From assembly GCA_964396895.1 (NCBI GenBank), contig CAYNGJ010000020.1, positions 12,015 through 76,014 on the forward strand: 64,000 bases of DNA, read 5' to 3'. Under the pieces are notes generated by a model, which was not told where the DNA came from, ran no database searches, and was given only the letters and a program-made list of their open reading frames with translations. Source of the DNA: UBA2334 sp964396895 (GTDB lineage Bacteria > Pseudomonadota > Gammaproteobacteria > Burkholderiales > Burkholderiaceae_C). Of this stretch, positions 61,839 to 64,000 are shown in pieces. A program made the position numbers and the translations under genes. Every line of letters begins with the position of its first letter. The stretch's first letter is position 1.

Positions 61839-63932
61839 ATGCCCACACCTCAGTCACCCGCCGCAAACTCGCCCCACCCTGCCTACCCCCACCTGCTCAG
61901 CCCGCTGAACCTGGGCCACACCACGCTCAAAAACCGCGTGCTCATGGGTTCCATGCACACCGGCCTGGAAGAAGGGCGCGACCTGAGCAAGCTGGCCGCC
62001 TACTTCCGCGAGCGGGCCGAGGGCGGTGTGGGTTTGATCGTGACCGGCGGCTTTGCCCCCAACGTGGCCGGCTGGGCCAAGCCGTTTGCGGGCACCTTGT
62101 CCACCAGCGGCGCGGCCAGGCGCCACCGGGTGGTGACGGATGCCGTGCACGGTGCCGGTGGTCAGATTGCGCTGCAAATCCTGCACACCGGGCGCTACGC
62201 CTACCACCCGCTGGCGGTGGCGCCGTCGCGCATCCAGTCGCCCATTTCGCCGTTCACGCCCTGGGCGCTGTCGGCGCGTGGCGTGGAGCGCCAGATTCGC
62301 GCGTTCGTGAACTGCGCCGTCAAGGCCCGCGAGGCGGGTTACGACGGCGTGGAAATCATGGGCTCAGAGGGTTACTTCATCAACCAGTTTCTGGCCAAGC
62401 ACACCAACCAGCGCACCGACCAGTGGGGCGGCGACTACCGCCAGCGCATGCAGTTGCCGCTGGAAATTGTGGCCCGCACCCGCGAGGCCGTGGGCAACGA
62501 CTTCACCCTCATTTACCGCCTCTCCATGATCGACCTGGTGCCCAACGGCTCCACGTGGGACGAGGTGGTCATGCTGGGCAAGGCCGTGGCGCAGGGCGGG
62601 GCCACCATCATCAACACCGGCATTGGCTGGCACGAGGCGCGGGTGCCCACCATTGCCACCAGCGTGCCGCGCGCGGCGTTTGCCTGGGTCACGGCCAAGA
62701 TGAAGGCAGAGTTTGCAGCGGCGGGCATCACCACGCCGCTGGTCACCAGCAACCGCATCAACACCCCCGAGGTGGCCGAGGGCATTCTGGCCAGCGGCCA
62801 GGCCGACATGGTGTCACTGGCCCGCCCGCTGCTGGCCGATGCCGAGTTTGTGAACAAGGCCGCCCGGGGCCAGGCGGACCTCATCAACACCTGCATCGCC
62901 TGCAACCAGGCCTGCCTGGACCATGTGTTCCAAAACAAAACGTCCAGCTGCCTGGTCAACCCCCGGGCCTGCCGCGAGACGGAGCTGGTGTACCGCCCCA
63001 CCCAGCGCCAAAAAGCCGTGGCTGTGGTGGGTGCTGGCCCGGCGGGCCTGACCGCTGCCACGCTGCTGGCCGAACGCGGCCACGCCGTCACGCTGTTCGA
63101 CTCTGCGCCCGAACTGGGTGGCCAACTGAACATGGCGCGCCAGGTGCCGGGCAAAGAAGAATTCAATGAAATGCTGCGCTACTTCCGCCGCCGGGTGGAA
63201 ACCACCGGCGTGGATTTGCAGCTGAACACCCGCGTGAGCGCCGCCGACCTGGGCGGCTACGACGAGGTGGTGGTGGCCACCGGCATCACCCCGCGCGACC
63301 CCAAAATCCCCGGCCAGGACCACCCCAAGGTGCTGAGCTACATAGCCGTGCTGCGTCACAAAAAACCGGTGGGCCAGCGCGTGGCCATCATTGGCGCGGG
63401 CGGCATTGGCTTTGACGTGGCCGAGTACCTGGTCAGCACCAGCCCCACAGGCCATGTCCACAGCCCCACGCTGGACCTGCCCGAGTGGCAGGCCGAGTGG
63501 GGCGTGACCGACCCGGCCCTGTCCCCTGGCGGCCTCAGCCCCCTGCGCCCCCAAGTGGCCCCGCCCACGCGCCAGGTCACACTCTTGCAACGCAAGGCGG
63601 GCAAACTGGGCGCGGGCTTGGGCAAAACCACGGGCTGGATACACCGCACCGCCCTCAAAAACAAACAGGTAGAGATGGTGAGCGGCGTGAACTACGAGCG
63701 CATCACCGACGAAGGCCTGCTGGTCACCTACGGCGAGAAGCGCACCGACGCCACCTGGATACCCTGCGACACCGTGGTGCTGTGCGCGGGCCAGTTGCCA
63801 CTGCGCACCCTGGCCGAAGAGTTGCTGGCGTTGGGCAAAACCGTGCACGTCATTGGCGGGGCGCTGGAGGCGGGCGAGCTGGACGCCAAGCGCGCCATTG
63901 ACCAGGCGGCGCAGCTGGCGGCCAAAATTTAA
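61839..63932 (+). CDS. fadH: NADPH-dependent 2,4-dienoyl-CoA reductase
   Basis: 697 residues. An Old Yellow Enzyme barrel (residues 15-350, with ALQILHTGRYAYHP), a 4Fe-4S site (CIACNQACLDHVFQNKTSSC), FAD fold (VAVVGAGPAGLTAA) and NADPH fold (VAIIGAGGIGFDVAEYL) are in the order expected of FadH. It reduces 2,4-dienoyl-CoA so that unsaturated fatty acids can enter beta-oxidation. It starts 115 nt after the CBS gene. Confidence 0.95.
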   Translation: MPTPQSPAANSPHPAYPHLLSPLNLGHTTLKNRVLMGSMHTGLEEGRDLSKLAAYFRERAEGGVGLIVTGGFAPNVAGWAKPFAGTLSTSGAARRHRVVTDAVHGAGGQIALQILHTGRYAYHPLAVAPSRIQSPISPFTPWALSARGVERQIRAFVNCAVKAREAGYDGVEIMGSEGYFINQFLAKHTNQRTDQWGGDYRQRMQLPLEIVARTREAVGNDFTLIYRLSMIDLVPNGSTWDEVVMLGKAVAQGGATIINTGIGWHEARVPTIATSVPRAAFAWVTAKMKAEFAAAGITTPLVTSNRINTPEVAEGILASGQADMVSLARPLLADAEFVNKAARGQADLINTCIACNQACLDHVFQNKTSSCLVNPRACRETELVYRPTQRQKAVAVVGAGPAGLTAATLLAERGHAVTLFDSAPELGGQLNMARQVPGKEEFNEMLRYFRRRVETTGVDLQLNTRVSAADLGGYDEVVVATGITPRDPKIPGQDHPKVLSYIAVLRHKKPVGQRVAIIGAGGIGFDVAEYLVSTSPTGHVHSPTLDLPEWQAEWGVTDPALSPGGLSPLRPQVAPPTRQVTLLQRKAGKLGAGLGKTTGWIHRTALKNKQVEMVSGVNYERITDEGLLVTYGEKRTDATWIPCDTVVLCAGQLPLRTLAEELLALGKTVHVIGGALEAGELDAKRAIDQAAQLAAKI

Positions 63933-64000
63933 AGCTTTTTGGGTCAGTAGTCGGCCCTGAAATATTCAAAAAGCGGCGTTGGTAACCAGCCCCAGCGGCG

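Overview
The window is a GC-rich, densely packed bacterial chromosome segment. The gene families (DUF4148 secreted protein, GTP-type PEP carboxykinase, acetoacetyl-CoA synthetase, DUF3391/HD-GYP, ArgP-type LysR) and the many short AT-rich interspersed repeats suggest a betaproteobacterium, most likely Burkholderiales/Comamonadaceae. This is inferred from gene content; there is no rRNA in the window. I saw no tRNA, rRNA, prophage or CRISPR array.

Layout. (1) 1-5734: a catabolic cluster of two divergent arms. On the minus strand are a DUF35 zinc-ribbon protein, a thiolase-fold protein without the catalytic Cys, an MFS carrier and a ferredoxin reductase cut by the window edge. On the plus strand are an SDR, a hemerythrin and a fumarylacetoacetase-family hydrolase. 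(2) 5915-6906: remnant of an IS1634-type transposase. (3) 6961-19054: a nearly complete C-P lyase (phosphonate) locus. phnG-H-I-J-GNAT-K-L-M-hexapeptide acyltransferase and phnC-D-E lie on the minus strand; phnF-DUF1045-phnN diverge on the plus strand. PhnF-like operators precede phnG/phnF and phnC. (4) 19158-29417: signalling: an MCP with a bacteriohemerythrin, a DUF4148 protein, a LysR regulator, and a translationally coupled trio of a CarH/LitR-like B12-binding MerR regulator, a CheB-CheR-PAS fusion and a PAS-GGDEF-EAL protein. (5) 29424-33692: thioesterase, uracil/xanthine permease and acetoacetyl-CoA synthetase. (6) 33738-46372: a LuxR response regulator, a histidine kinase-REC-HD-GYP fusion, an 1883-residue GMC oxidoreductase/alpha-beta hydrolase/PhoD-like triple fusion, and a membrane GGDEF-EAL protein. 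(7) 46394-55421: flavin reductase, M14 peptidase, D-amino-acid dehydrogenase, ArgP, an amino-acid binding protein, a Tat-exported PhoD phosphatase, a DUF3391 HD-GYP protein and a universal stress protein. (8) 55595-63932: a small membrane protein, pckG with a structured leader, a 47-residue membrane protein, recQ, rhodanese, CBS protein and 2,4-dienoyl-CoA reductase.

How it fits together. Two themes recur. One is phosphorus scavenging: C-P lyase plus two PhoD-like modules. The other is cyclic-di-GMP and sensory control: two GGDEF-EAL and two HD-GYP proteins plus a CheB-CheR hybrid. The most unusual items are the three-enzyme fusion, the B12-regulator/CheB-CheR/GGDEF-EAL operon, a dispersed repeat with an invariant 19-nt core spacing found in eight clear copies (some inside genes), a 75-bp tandem palindromic repeat inserted in frame in acetoacetyl-CoA synthetase, and a terminator-like hairpin in the pckG leader.
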